Below are positions 11,201 through 18,880 of a DNA stretch of 64,000 nt, piece after piece (position 1 is the first letter of the stretch; each line of letters begins with the position of its first letter). The stretch is taken from the NCBI RefSeq assembly GCF_014397005.1, contig NZ_JACGWS010000001.1, forward strand, positions 62,001 through 126,000, given 5' to 3'. Position numbers and translations under genes: made by a program. The stretch comes from Kordia aestuariivivens (GTDB lineage Bacteria; Bacteroidota; Bacteroidia; Flavobacteriales; Flavobacteriaceae). The notes under the pieces are model-generated. The model had not been told where the DNA came from. It was given only the letters and a program-made list of their open reading frames with translations, and ran no database searches.

Positions 11201-12517
11201 AATATTAGTTACTCTGAAAATAATGGTAAAGTATTACCTGGATATACACCTTCTATTGGATTCATTGGAACGTTAAAACCTTCTATTGGGTTCGTATTTG
11301 GTAGTCAGGCTGATGTTCGATATGAAGCTGCGCGACAAGGATACTTAACAGAATTCTCAGAATTCAACCAGCAGTTTACCCAAGTTCACAATAAAAACTT
11401 AGACATTACTGCGCAACTAGAACCATTAAAAGATTTAAAAATTGATGTAGTAGCCAATCGTAACTATTCTGAAAATTTCTCGGAACAGTTCAATGTTCAA
11501 AATGGGGAATACACTTCCTTGTCACCAAATGGTGCAGGAAATACATTTGGAAACTTTGGAATTTCTACATTGCTCATAAAAACAGCTTTCAAGCAAAGTG
11601 ATGCAGACAAATCAGTCACATTTGAAGATTTTGAAAATAACAGACAAATCATTGCACGACGTGTGGCAATTGAAAATGGGCAACCATTAACAGATACTGA
11701 TGGAGACGGTTTTCCTGATGGATTTGGAAAAACGAATCAGGCAGTATTATTACCCGCATTCATTGCAGCATATTCTGGGAAAGATGCAAATGATGTCAAA
11801 CTAGGCGCGTTTAGAGATGTGCCAATTCCAAACTGGACAGTGAAGTATACAGGTTTAATGCGATTAAAATGGTTTAAAAAGCGTTTCAAGCGTTTCTCTT
11901 TATCACATGGATATCGTTCAAGTTATACAATTAACTCGTTCAGAAACAACTTAGATTACGAAGCTGATACACCATTTTCTGCTACAAACGTTGATCAAGG
12001 TGGGAACTTTCACAATCAAAATATATTCTCTAATGTAAACTTAGTTGAACAATTCAATCCATTAATCAGAATTGATTTTGAAATGAAAAGTTCTATTAAA
12101 GTGTTAGCCGAAATAAAGCGCGATCGTGCATTATCATTAAGTTTTGATAATAACTTGCTTACAGAAGTTTCCGGAAACGAATACATCGTAGGATTAGGGT
12201 ATCGTTTCAAAGATGTTCGAATTGATACACGTATAGCAGGAAAGAAAACAACACTAAAAGGTGACTTAAACTTAAAAGCAGATTTATCGCTCAGAGAAAA
12301 CATCACCATTATTAGAAGTTTAGATTTATTCAACAATCAAGTAACAGCCGGACAAACATTATGGTCGTTAAAATTCACTGCGGATTATGCGTTGAGTAGA
12401 AACTTAACTGCCTTATTCTATTACGATCATACATTTTCTAAATTTGCAGTATCAACAGCGTTTCCACAAACGACGATTCGATCAGGAATCACGCTTCGAT
12501 ACAATTTTGGAAATTAA
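5291..12517 (+). CDS. sprA: T9SS translocon protein SprA
   Basis: Very large outer-membrane beta-barrel that forms the protein-conducting channel of the type IX secretion system and is needed for secretion of gliding adhesins and CTD-bearing enzymes. The 2408-aa length matches SprA/Sov proteins. A signal peptide (hydrophobic ALAVFALLFTSIVAA then a cleavage site before QEPA) is followed by long beta-rich, Asn/Gln/Tyr-rich sequence and a C-terminal aromatic beta-strand ending LRYNFGN. The start is TTG at 5291, just after ruvA, and gives an intact signal peptide. Co-transcription with ruvA is likely. There is no frameshift across 7.2 kb. PorP/SprF (34.4 kb), the RemB-like protein (15.5 kb) and a putative cargo (61.8 kb) lie in the same window. 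Confidence 0.96.
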   Translation: MKNNTDLITKHIKNALAVFALLFTSIVAAQEPATQQQDSTQIGFAIGKIKLKDPTSIVTKYTYDPKIDRYIYTESVANYDIRYPLILTPRQYRELLLKESMKGYFKEKLDAISGKKEGSEDALKNLLPIFEINSNFFESIFGGNTIEVIPQGSVAMDLGVRFQKNDNPALSPRNRSNLSFDFDQRISLSLLGKVGERLKINANYDTESTFDFQNQIKLEYTPTEDDILQKIEVGNVSMPLNSSLITGAQSLFGVKTQLQFGKTRITGVFSEQRSQTRTITSEGGGTIEEFALFALDYDEDRHFFMSQYFRDRYDTALENYPFINSPVEITRVEVWVTNRSAQTSNVRNIVGLQDLGEADPNKTRIGSVGGFFNSVNPNDFPDNENNNYNPETIGAGSALSEQIRDIATIQQGFTGVTAGAQQGFDYVYLENARKLNENEYKVHTKLGYVSLNQRLSNDEVLAVAFQYTANGQVFQVGEFANGGIDATQVTSTDVDGNPTQIQNQNLVVKLLKSAITEVEDPIWDLMMKNIYATDAYQLSPEDFRLNILYTDPSPVNYITAVPSGPALPADVADEILLKVFGLDRLDIYQNPQAGGDGFFDYYPGITVDQEFGRIIFTKVEPFGNFLFEKLRNAASEDYDVPINYNANQTRYVYRTMYTETKAGALDDADLNKFQLKGRYKSQGGDGIPLGAFNVPRGSVRVTAGGRVLQEGIDYTVNYQQGRVTILDEGLKASNTPIDVSVENNSLFGQQNKRFTGINVEHQFNENFLIGATYLNLNERPITQKANYGAEPVNNSIFGFNGNYSTEVPFLTRLVNKLPNVDTDVVSNVSIRGEFAYLLPGSPKNADFEGEATAYVDDFEGAQSTIDIKSPLGWFLASTPGTPGDILGDNLGGQFGNDQLEYGFNRAKLAWYTIDPVFYGNQAPGGLTDNDVSRSETRRIFVDEIFPQTDIARGQTTIQTTLDLAYYPNERGPYNNRPNFADQPDQESWGGIMRPVTTTNFEQANVEYIQFWVLDPYFSEGNTTSPGGELVLNIGNISEDVLKDGRKQYENGLPEADAINPLVTQTFWGEVPQTQSLVYAFDADDANRQVQDVGLDGLPDDEEGLKYTNYAGEADPAADNYQYFLNADGDVLNRYKNYNGTQGNSPIAVSDTNRGSTTVPDVEDINRDQTMNTIDNYYQFRIPINPGIGTATTYITDERTVTTDLPNGSSINSRWVQFKIPISEFNQSPDATVTPDEKIPLNDLRSIRFIRMYMTGFNEPTVLRFATLDLIRGDWRRYNLTLQDNGDSPQDGVDTGTQFDVNTVNVEENANKLPIGYVIPPGVVREQLNNNNTVIRQNEQSLAMSICDLESGDSRGVFKNIDIDLRQYKNLKMFVHAESLFGQTVQLADQQAVAFLRFGNDFTQNYYQVEIPLNVTADNESSSEDVWRNEFDIPLALLTRIKAANFNNATAGTEAAYYNENAEPITNQFADYGSDERMRIAIIGNPTIGRVRSLMVGIKNSTATSLDATNTPVGGIPICGEFWFNELRLAELENQGGWAAVGSLDANFADFATVSAAGRISTVGFGNLEQTPNERSREDVKQYDFVTNISLGQLLPKKWGIKIPFNYSIGEEVITPEYDPFYQDIRLDDRLDLAATQGERDRITEEAIDYTKRKSINFIGVRKERGAEQKPHFYDVENVTLSYSYNETEHHDYEIKSLRDQNVRAGLDYNFNFQPKSIEPFKKNDSLFTGRYWKWLKDFNFNPLPTSISLNSNITRSFNDQVYRDPLLPDAEVENLPRLQQRNFLFDWSYAINYNLTNSLRFNFTAANNNIVNNYFDENGEIDVDYGIWDGFWDVGDPNTHTQSLQLTYDLPLNKIPTFSFIDANYSYTGDFNWQRGSDVLREVSGERLNTIQNANTHTLNATLDMTKFYKYIGFVRKRKVNRKTNLRQAGKPGIPATTPANQPKKPANKSSVGNKIFNTVVDIVGSVKRVNISYSENNGKVLPGYTPSIGFIGTLKPSIGFVFGSQADVRYEAARQGYLTEFSEFNQQFTQVHNKNLDITAQLEPLKDLKIDVVANRNYSENFSEQFNVQNGEYTSLSPNGAGNTFGNFGISTLLIKTAFKQSDADKSVTFEDFENNRQIIARRVAIENGQPLTDTDGDGFPDGFGKTNQAVLLPAFIAAYSGKDANDVKLGAFRDVPIPNWTVKYTGLMRLKWFKKRFKRFSLSHGYRSSYTINSFRNNLDYEADTPFSATNVDQGGNFHNQNIFSNVNLVEQFNPLIRIDFEMKSSIKVLAEIKRDRALSLSFDNNLLTEVSGNEYIVGLGYRFKDVRIDTRIAGKKTTLKGDLNLKADLSLRENITIIRSLDLFNNQVTAGQTLWSLKFTADYALSRNLTALFYYDHTFSKFAVSTAFPQTTIRSGITLRYNFGN

Positions 12518-12529
12518 CAATAATTGGAG

Positions 12530-12560
12530 TTGAAAACTTAAAGAGAAAGAACTACATTTG
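12530..12560 (+). promoter_or_regulatory. Bacteroidota-type promoter for gcvH
   Basis: TTG at 12530-12532, a 20-base spacer and TACATTTG at 12553-12560 give a full match to TTG-N19/20-TAnnTTTG. It is 33 bases ahead of the gcvH start and separates gcvH from the sprA transcript. Confidence 0.65.
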
Positions 12561-12592
12561 TTCAAACGATAACAAAAATAACATAGTAAAAA

Positions 12593-12973
12593 ATGAACAT
12601 ACCAGCTGACTTAAAATATACAAAAGACCACGAATGGGTTAAAGTTGAAGGTGATATTGCAACTGTTGGAATTACAGATTATGCACAAGGAGAGTTAGGA
12701 GACATTGTATATGTTGATGTGGACACTTTAGATGATGAAGTTGCAAGAGATGAAGTTTTTGGAACTGTAGAAGCAGTAAAAACGGTTTCTGACTTATTCA
12801 TGCCATTATCAGGAGAAGTTTCGGAATTCAATGAAGAATTAGAAGACGAACCAGAAGTTGTAAACAAAGATCCTTATGGAAAAGGTTGGATGATTAAAAT
12901 TAAAATTTCTGATGCATCAGAAATTGACGATTTGTTAAGTGCTGACCAATACAAAGAATCTCTTAGTGCGTAA
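12593..12973 (+). CDS. gcvH: Glycine cleavage system H protein
   Basis: Lipoyl carrier of the glycine cleavage complex; it shuttles the methylamine group between P, T and L proteins in the cytoplasm. The 126-aa protein has the standard H-protein fold, [10 protein letters not shown] near the N-terminus and the lipoylation segment [13 protein letters not shown] with Lys63 as the modified residue. Length and motifs are typical. The last codons overlap the start of the VanZ-like gene. No other gcv genes are nearby, which is usual in Flavobacteriia. Confidence 0.97.
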   Translation: MNIPADLKYTKDHEWVKVEGDIATVGITDYAQGELGDIVYVDVDTLDDEVARDEVFGTVEAVKTVSDLFMPLSGEVSEFNEELEDEPEVVNKDPYGKGWMIKIKISDASEIDDLLSADQYKESLSA

Positions 12974-13358
12974 GTATATATATTCCATCTTTGCAATAGC
13001 TTGGATCATTATACTTACATTTCTTAGTTTAATATCTTTAGAAGGAGCACCCAATCTTGGATTCTCTTTTGCGGATAAGCTAATACACGGATTGGTATAT
13101 TTTATATTTGCCATTCTTTGGTTTTTTTCCTTTTCAAAAGGAATCACAAATAAATTTTTCCAAAAAAATGCCATTATAGCGAGTGCTATTTTTGCAATTA
13201 TTTATGGAATATGTGTTGAAATTATGCAAGAAACATTAGTTAGTAACCGACAAGGAGACTGGCAAGATGTTTTAGCAAATACAATTGGTACGATACTTGC
13301 AATAATACTCATAAAGTATATTGTATTGAACAGTAGAAAGTTAAAAACAGAAAATTAA
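12966..13358 (+). CDS. VanZ-like family membrane protein
   Basis: Small integral membrane protein of the VanZ-like family; the biochemical role is unknown, and the name comes from a teicoplanin-resistance gene. About four hydrophobic segments are visible, with the family-type charged stretch [20 protein letters not shown] between the third and fourth. This matches VanZ-like proteins, where an E-x-Q...R-x-(G)-D-x-x-D pattern is conserved. I chose GTG 12966 ([14 protein letters not shown]), which overlaps the gcvH stop by eight bases; a GTG at 12939 would add nine residues with no conserved feature. The gcvH-vanZ pairing, followed by TonB, is typical of Flavobacteriaceae. Confidence 0.82.
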   Translation: MRKYIYSIFAIAWIIILTFLSLISLEGAPNLGFSFADKLIHGLVYFIFAILWFFSFSKGITNKFFQKNAIIASAIFAIIYGICVEIMQETLVSNRQGDWQDVLANTIGTILAIILIKYIVLNSRKLKTEN

Positions 13359-13412
13359 TTGTTTTTTCTGCTAATAAATAATTAAATTAGCGAACATTAA
13401 AACTAAATTATT

Positions 13413-14129
13413 ATGGAAGCAAAAAAGAATCCAGATGTTGATTTAAGGAAAAATAGCGTTTTTTACCTTGCCTTAGGTTTAGCATTAGTAACATTTCTTA
13501 TCTGGCAAGGTATGGAGTGGACTGCTTACGATGAAGTAGCAAAAGAAGAAGTCGTTGACATGATTGAAAATGATGATGAAGAAATGATCATGACACAACA
13601 ACAAATACAACCGCCACCACCGCCACCGCCACCAGCACCAGAAATAATTGAAGTGGTAGAGGATGAGGAAGAAGTAGAAGAAACAGTAATTGAATCTGCT
13701 GAAACGTCTGAAGAAGAAGTAATTCAAGAGGTTGAAACTGTTGAAATTGAAGAAGAAGAAGAAATAATTGAAGATGTACCTTTCTCAGTAATTGAAGATG
13801 CACCAATATTTCCTGGTTGTGAGAAATACGCAAGCAAGAAGGAACGTAAAAAGTGTATGTCTGAGCAAGTGCAAAAGCACGTAAACAAAAAGTTTAATAC
13901 TGAACTTGCATCTGATTTAGATTTAGAAGGTGTACAAAAAATATTTGTAGTATTCAAAATCGACAGACAAGGTAATATTACTGATGTACGTTCAAGAGCG
14001 CCACATCCAAGATTAGCGAAAGAAGCTGAAAAAGTAATTAGAAGTTTGCCGAAAATGAAGCCAGGTAAACAAAGAGGAAAGCCAGTAGGTGTAAACTATA
14101 CGTTACCAATTGTTTTCAAAGTGCAGTAA
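13413..14129 (+). CDS. Energy transducer TonB, copy 1
   Basis: Inner-membrane-anchored TonB-like protein that would couple the proton-motive force (with ExbB/ExbD, not in view) to outer-membrane receptors. The 238 residues start with a short cytoplasmic stretch, one transmembrane segment (FYLALGLALVTFLIW), then a periplasmic linker with a polyproline run near residue 67 and a strongly acidic Glu/Val-rich region to about residue 125. The C-terminal TonB domain starts at APIFPGCEKY and ends in YTLPIVFKVQ. Two cysteines (GCEKY and KKCMSE) precede the canonical domain. A strong terminator follows. Its C-terminal domain is closely related to that of the next gene, pointing to tandem duplication. 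Confidence 0.92.
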   Translation: MEAKKNPDVDLRKNSVFYLALGLALVTFLIWQGMEWTAYDEVAKEEVVDMIENDDEEMIMTQQQIQPPPPPPPPAPEIIEVVEDEEEVEETVIESAETSEEEVIQEVETVEIEEEEEIIEDVPFSVIEDAPIFPGCEKYASKKERKKCMSEQVQKHVNKKFNTELASDLDLEGVQKIFVVFKIDRQGNITDVRSRAPHPRLAKEAEKVIRSLPKMKPGKQRGKPVGVNYTLPIVFKVQ

Positions 14130-14154
14130 TTCAAAAAAAAACACTTAAAAAATA

Positions 14155-14192
14155 TATAAAAAGCCCGAGCAACTTGCTCGGGCTTTCTTTTT
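14155..14192 (+). terminator. Rho-independent terminator after TonB copy 1
   Basis: Perfect GC-rich stem AAGCCCGAGC / GCTCGGGCTT (14161-14170 with 14176-14185), a five-base loop, then CTTTTT. Flanking A-run upstream makes it partly bidirectional. Confidence 0.92.
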
Positions 14193-14241
14193 GGTACGTT
14201 TCTTGTGTAGTTAACAGAACATTAACATTAAAACCGATTTT

Positions 14242-15039
14242 ATGAAAAATGTCAATTACACAGAAAATGTGAATGCAACAGGTGTACACGAAAGTCACCT
14301 TGCCAAAAAGAATGATTTAAAAATCCAAAGAAGTCCTTTGTTACGATTCTCAGTAAGTCTCGCGCTGAGTTTATTCATTGTCTACACACTATTTCAGGTG
14401 GAAACAGCTACAGCTAAAACAGAAGCAGTTGATGTCGCTATATTAGAAGACGATGTTGCGTATGTGGAACCTTTTACGCCAGAAGAAGTAAAAGTGGTAG
14501 AAAAGCTAAAGCCTGAACCACTTGTTGAGAAACAAATCATCGCAGATGAACTCAAAGAAGTGCCAGATGATACAAAACTCAAAGCAACTGTTTTAGAAAC
14601 AAGCACAACACCAAAAGAAGTTACGAAAGACTTTGATCCAAATGCTGTTGATGTTGCCGACACTGAAGAGGTTATTGAAGAAGTTCCTTTTGCATTTGTA
14701 GAATTTGCACCAATTTTTCCAGGTTGTGAAAAATATACTAGCAAAGCGAAAAGAAAAAAGTGTATGTCTGAAAAGATTCAAAAACACGTAAACAGAAAAT
14801 TTGATACAGGGTTAGCGGAAGAATTAGGTTTGGACGAAGGAGTAAAGCGTATCGATGTGTTTTTTATGATTGATGAAAACGGAAACGTAGCAGGAATTCA
14901 ATCGCGTGCGCCACATCCAAAACTTCAAAAAGAAGCAGAACGTGTAATTAAATTGCTTCCAAAAATGGAACCAGGAAAACAGCAAAATAAAAGTGTGAAG
15001 GTAAAATATACATTGCCAATTGTTTTCAGAGTAAATTAA
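14242..15039 (+). CDS. Energy transducer TonB, copy 2
   Basis: Second TonB-like protein, 265 aa. A longer N-terminal cytoplasmic part (MKNVNYTENVNATGVHES) precedes one transmembrane segment (FSVSLALSLFIVYTLF, residues about 35-50). An acidic and Lys/Pro-containing periplasmic linker follows, then the TonB C-terminal domain beginning APIFPGCEKY and ending YTLPIVFRVN. The last about 105 residues are nearly collinear with copy 1, including both cysteines and the SRAPHP segment, whereas the linkers have diverged and copy 2 lacks the polyproline run. It has its own leader and terminator, so it is likely transcribed independently of copy 1. Which receptors each copy serves cannot be told. Confidence 0.92.
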   Translation: MKNVNYTENVNATGVHESHLAKKNDLKIQRSPLLRFSVSLALSLFIVYTLFQVETATAKTEAVDVAILEDDVAYVEPFTPEEVKVVEKLKPEPLVEKQIIADELKEVPDDTKLKATVLETSTTPKEVTKDFDPNAVDVADTEEVIEEVPFAFVEFAPIFPGCEKYTSKAKRKKCMSEKIQKHVNRKFDTGLAEELGLDEGVKRIDVFFMIDENGNVAGIQSRAPHPKLQKEAERVIKLLPKMEPGKQQNKSVKVKYTLPIVFRVN

Positions 15040-15066
15040 AACAAAAAGGAACATTTATAAAAAAGG

Positions 15067-15095
15067 AAAACCGAGTTATTAACTCGGTTTTTTAG
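15067..15095 (+). terminator. Rho-independent terminator after TonB copy 2
   Basis: Stem AAAACCGAGTT / AACTCGGTTTT (15067-15077 with 15081-15091), a three-base loop and a T-run to 15093. Confidence 0.9.
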
Positions 15096-15143
15096 GTATA
15101 CTTTCTGTGACATATCATTACATTAACATTAAAACCGATTATT

Positions 15144-15263
15144 ATGAAAAATGTCAACTTAAAGCCTTTTGTAAATGTTACCAAGACTTACAAAGGTCAT
15201 TTAATCAGAAAGTACACTACAAAAGTACGAAAAAGTAGCTTACACAGCTTTTCTTTAACCTAA
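15144..15263 (+). CDS. Possible 39-aa basic micro-ORF or TonB-duplication remnant
   Basis: A short frame starts MKNVNLKPFVNV and ends at TAA 15261-15263. It is notable because its upstream leader (ATTAACATTAAAACCGATT, 15122-15140) and its first five codons repeat the leader and start of TonB copy 2 (about 14220-14256). The remaining residues are Lys/Arg/Thr/Ser-rich with no membrane segment and no TonB domain. It could be a third duplication that lost its body, or a real small peptide using a duplicated 5' region. No function is claimed, and coding status is uncertain. Confidence 0.3.
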   Translation: MKNVNLKPFVNVTKTYKGHLIRKYTTKVRKSSLHSFSLT

Positions 15264-15466
15264 TTAATGCATATTATCGTTATATATTTGCTTTTTTAAG
15301 CGAAAATGCGTTCAATTTGCGCACTTTTTTTTACAAAATACTCAAAAAGCACTTTGATTTTTTTCTAATTAATGAAAAATGAAAGTGCTTTTTTAAGATT
15401 CTAACATCAGAATTATACGTAATGAATCTATTTTAAGTATCTTTCCAGCCAATAAAACCTCCAAAT
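15264..15466. other. Intergenic region with terminator-like hairpins
   Basis: This AT-rich gap before the RemB-like gene holds a 12-bp stem AAAAAGCACTTT / AAAGTGCTTTTT (15344-15355 with 15382-15393). It has a 26-base AT-rich loop and a following T-run, so it is a plausible terminator for the micro-ORF region. No convincing promoter pair was found. Confidence 0.5.
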
Positions 15467-17584
15467 ATGTTTCGACTAAAAACAGCTCTTTTAATACTTG
15501 TATTTTTCGTTTTTCAAATCGCGTTTGGGCAAATATCTACCTCAAATAGCGATTATGAAAAATACCCTGTATTTACAGAATGCGAAAACGTAGAAATTGC
15601 AAATCTGGAAAATTGCTTCAATACTACTTTGCAAACATTTATCAATACAAATTTCAAGCTTCCAGAAATCATCAGTACGGAAAACTATACAGGTGAAATG
15701 ATTGTATTATTTGAAGTAACCAAAGAAGGTAAATTTAAAGTCTTATATGTAGATGCGGTTTATAAAGAACTCAAAACAGAAATAAAACGTGTTTTTGAAT
15801 TGCTTCCAGAAATTGTAGCACCGACATACAGTGGAAGAACAACCTACATGCAGTTTACGATGAAATTAAACATTCCGCTAGGAAGTGTTGATGCTATCGA
15901 AAGTCTGAAAACACTTGAGGAAAAAGAAAATGCTTTAGAAGTTGCGGCTAAAAAAGAATTTGAGAATGTCAATTCTGAATTAGAAACCTATCAAGATGAG
16001 CTATATAAAAGCAATTTAAACATTCCGTTTTCGCATGATATGTATGCGTATTTTGACAGACAAGTAAACTTAGTTGGAACAAACAGTCATACGGCTTCAA
16101 AACCACTTTTATATAATACAGTTTCAAACTATTATGACTTTAATGCGCAACAGGCAACACTCAAAAAAGAAGCTTCTTCTTGGGTAGGACGCAAATTATG
16201 GAACGAACACATGGTGACTGTCAAAGGTAAAAACTATTGGTTTGTATTAGATCCTATTTTAGATTTGCAATTGGGTAAAAATACGGGCGGCGAAGTCGAT
16301 TATACATATAATAATACCAGAGGTGTTCAAGTGCAAGGTGGTTTAGGGAAAGGGTTTAATTTTTCGGCAACGGTATTTGAAAGTCAAGGACGATTTGCAG
16401 ATTATTTTAATAGATATGCAGAAAGTATAAAACCATCAGGTGGAAATCCTGCGATTATTCCTGGACGCGGAATTGCCAAAGGATTTAAAACAGATGCGTA
16501 TGATTATCCAGTTGCGGAAGGTTATATTTCGTATGCACCAAACAAAATGTTTAATGTGCAATTGGGTCACGGGAAAAACTTTATTGGTGATGGATATCGT
16601 TCCTTATTTGTGAGTGATGCTGTAAGTCCATTTCCTTTTGTAAAACTAAATACATCTTTCTGGAAGATAAAATATACGAATACTTGGATGTGGTTGCGCG
16701 ATGTACGACCAGAAGTTACGGAAGATGGAGCTTTCCTCACAAAATACATTGCGAATCATTACTTAAGCTGGAATGTTTCTAAAAAACTAAACATTGGTTT
16801 GTTTGAATCTGTTATTTGGAAAAACGATAACAATCGCGGGTTTGATATTAACTATGTAAATCCAATTATATTTTACAGAGCGATCGAATTCTCAACTGGT
16901 TCACGATCTGGAAATGCCATTGTTGGATTGAGTTCAAAATACAAATGGAATGATAATATTAATTTCTATGGTCAATTTATATTAGATGAATTTTCATTAA
17001 ATGATATCAAAGCAGGAAATCAAAGTTGGAAAAACAAATTTGGTTTTCAACTAGGCGCAAAATATTACAATGCATTCAAAGTAGATAATTTATTGTTGCA
17101 ACTAGAATATAATCAAGTGCGACCATATACATATTCGCACAATCAGGTAGCTACAAATTATGGACATAACAATCAATCGTTAGCACATTTATGGGGCGCA
17201 AATTTTCGCGAACTCATCGGAATTGCACGCTACAATTACAAACGTTGGTATGGAAGTGCTAAATTAATTTACGGGCAAAGAGGATTTGATTTTGATCCAA
17301 CAATTGATGCTACGAGTTATGGGAGCAACATTTATATTGATAATGATAACAGAGTAGGTGATACTGGCATCGAATTATTACAAGGGAATAAGGCAAATAT
17401 TCTGATTGGTGATTTGAATGTTGGTTACATCGTAAATCCAAAAACGAACTTAAAAATCTTTGCCAATCTTACGTATCGAAGCTTTAATCCGGATGCAAAT
17501 ACCTTGGTAAATTTCAAAGAGAACACAACATGGTTTAATTTTGGAATTAGAACTGATATTTTCAATTGGTATTTTGATTTTTAA
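15467..17584 (+). CDS. RemB-like gliding/outer-membrane barrel protein
   Basis: Outer-membrane protein of 705 aa, resembling Flavobacteriia proteins annotated as gliding motility protein RemB and the Wzi-like capsule-assembly barrel family. A signal peptide (LLILVFFVFQIAFGQ) is followed by residues about 32-140 that resemble the TonB C-terminal module of the two preceding genes (YPVFTECENVEIANLENC with two cysteines, ending MQFTMKLNIPLG). A Glu/Lys-rich link follows at about 150-185. From about 200 to the end there is a beta-barrel with alternating aromatic strands, ending FNWYFDF. The barrel contains LGHGKNFIGDGYRSLF, typical of Wzi-like proteins. Role in gliding or surface polysaccharide handling is inferred from family resemblance only. 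Confidence 0.72.
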   Translation: MFRLKTALLILVFFVFQIAFGQISTSNSDYEKYPVFTECENVEIANLENCFNTTLQTFINTNFKLPEIISTENYTGEMIVLFEVTKEGKFKVLYVDAVYKELKTEIKRVFELLPEIVAPTYSGRTTYMQFTMKLNIPLGSVDAIESLKTLEEKENALEVAAKKEFENVNSELETYQDELYKSNLNIPFSHDMYAYFDRQVNLVGTNSHTASKPLLYNTVSNYYDFNAQQATLKKEASSWVGRKLWNEHMVTVKGKNYWFVLDPILDLQLGKNTGGEVDYTYNNTRGVQVQGGLGKGFNFSATVFESQGRFADYFNRYAESIKPSGGNPAIIPGRGIAKGFKTDAYDYPVAEGYISYAPNKMFNVQLGHGKNFIGDGYRSLFVSDAVSPFPFVKLNTSFWKIKYTNTWMWLRDVRPEVTEDGAFLTKYIANHYLSWNVSKKLNIGLFESVIWKNDNNRGFDINYVNPIIFYRAIEFSTGSRSGNAIVGLSSKYKWNDNINFYGQFILDEFSLNDIKAGNQSWKNKFGFQLGAKYYNAFKVDNLLLQLEYNQVRPYTYSHNQVATNYGHNNQSLAHLWGANFRELIGIARYNYKRWYGSAKLIYGQRGFDFDPTIDATSYGSNIYIDNDNRVGDTGIELLQGNKANILIGDLNVGYIVNPKTNLKIFANLTYRSFNPDANTLVNFKENTTWFNFGIRTDIFNWYFDF

Positions 17585-17684
17585 TAGTTAAATTAAATTT
17601 TTTTTATTAGATTTGTTACAATAGCCTCGATAACCACAAATCACGAGAAATCCAATTTCTTGTACCACCAAACCTATATTAAAA

Positions 17685-17888
17685 ATGATTAAGCCGCTTT
17701 TCGTTTTTTTATTAATTATACCATTCATATATCTAGGATATAAATCTCTTGATTTATCTGTTTATAAAAGGAGTAGAGGGTCCAATTATATTGTAAAAGA
17801 ATACCCAGTATTTCTACTGGGTTGTATATTTTTTACAATTGCTGGAGTGATTGTTGTAAATTTTGAAAGCTTACTGAACTTTTTGTAG
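17685..17888 (+). CDS. Small two-helix membrane protein
   Basis: 67 aa with two clear hydrophobic segments, at residues about 4-20 (LFVFLLIIPFIYLGY) and 44-62 (FLLGCIFFTIAGVIVV), separated by a basic loop. I do not recognise a family. It has its own ATG and a possible -7 element TAGATTTG at 17608-17615. Its 3' end overlaps the convergent MBL gene by 18 bases. The membrane topology and intergenic placement argue for a real small gene, but no homologue can be named. Confidence 0.5.
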   Translation: MIKPLFVFLLIIPFIYLGYKSLDLSVYKRSRGSNYIVKEYPVFLLGCIFFTIAGVIVVNFESLLNFL

Positions 17889-18773
17889 ACTTCTATAAAA
17901 CGTTTTTCGCAAGACTTCTCCAGAAATAAACCAATCACCGTAACCTAAATCATCATACTTTTTGGTGAGTGAAGTATTTTTTGTTACTTCTTCTTCAGTT
18001 TTACCAGCTTTAATTTCAGCTAAGATAATTTCCTCAATACTTTCAAGCATTTTTAAATATGCCTGTAATTCAGCTTTCGTAGAAAGATTTCTATGTCCAG
18101 GAATTACTTTCGTTTCTTCATTAATCAATAACAACGCTTTCTTTATTGCGGCAATATATCCTTGTGTGCTTCCGCCAGAATTCAAATCGATAAAAGGATA
18201 TTTTCCTTGAAAGTATGTGTCTCCCATGTGTAAAACATTACTTTTCGTAAAATAAACCATGGCATCACCGTCTGTATGTGCTTCATGAACGTGGAAAATA
18301 AAAATATCCTCATCATTAAAATGAAAAGAAACATCTTTTGAAAATGTAACTACGGGCAATGCACCTTTTGGCGATGCTGGCGTAGTGCGGTTTCGATCTT
18401 TATTAAACTGATTAACACTCATGCGTTTTCTCACGTTTTCATGTGCTACAATGACGGCACCTTCTTTATTAATATTTTCATTTCCTCCAGTATGATCGCC
18501 ATGCCAATGCGTATTAATTAAAAACTTAATAGGTTTATCAGTAACTGTTTTAATAGCGGCTAAAATTTTTGGTGTTAAGTGTGCAAATTGATCATCAATC
18601 ATAAAAACACCATCTTCACCAACGGAAATTGCAATATTTCCACCTTGCCCAATGAGCATATATACATTATCAGTTACTTTATTCACTTTAATTTGCACCT
18701 CTTTTTTCTGGGCAAACCCAATAGAAACAGCCATAAGAAAAGTGAGTAGTAGCGTAATTTTTAGAAATTTCAT
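17871..18773 (-). CDS. Periplasmic MBL-fold metallo-hydrolase
   Basis: Exported zinc hydrolase of the metallo-beta-lactamase superfamily. From the ATG at 18773 the protein is 300 aa with a signal peptide (KITLLLTFLMAVSIGFAQ). It carries the metal motif THWHGDHTGG (His89, His91, Asp93, His94), a later HMGDTYFQGKYPF segment and GHRNLSTKAEL near the C-terminus, giving a normal dinuclear zinc site. The frame is open for another 39 codons upstream, but those residues lack a signal and would bury it, so they are rejected. Substrate is unknown: it resembles the SoxH/BcII-like group of thiol- or lactam-ester hydrolases, and real beta-lactamase activity is not implied. Confidence 0.88.
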   Translation of the reverse strand: MKFLKITLLLTFLMAVSIGFAQKKEVQIKVNKVTDNVYMLIGQGGNIAISVGEDGVFMIDDQFAHLTPKILAAIKTVTDKPIKFLINTHWHGDHTGGNENINKEGAVIVAHENVRKRMSVNQFNKDRNRTTPASPKGALPVVTFSKDVSFHFNDEDIFIFHVHEAHTDGDAMVYFTKSNVLHMGDTYFQGKYPFIDLNSGGSTQGYIAAIKKALLLINEETKVIPGHRNLSTKAELQAYLKMLESIEEIILAEIKAGKTEEEVTKNTSLTKKYDDLGYGDWFISGEVLRKTFYRSLQKVQ

Positions 18774-18880
18774 AAGATTTAGATTTTTGACAGTAGTCGT
18801 TTCTGAACGAACTTCCTTTTCAAAGATAAAAATAGAATTGCAATAACTATCCACAAAAGCATTAAAACTCTTTGAAATCA

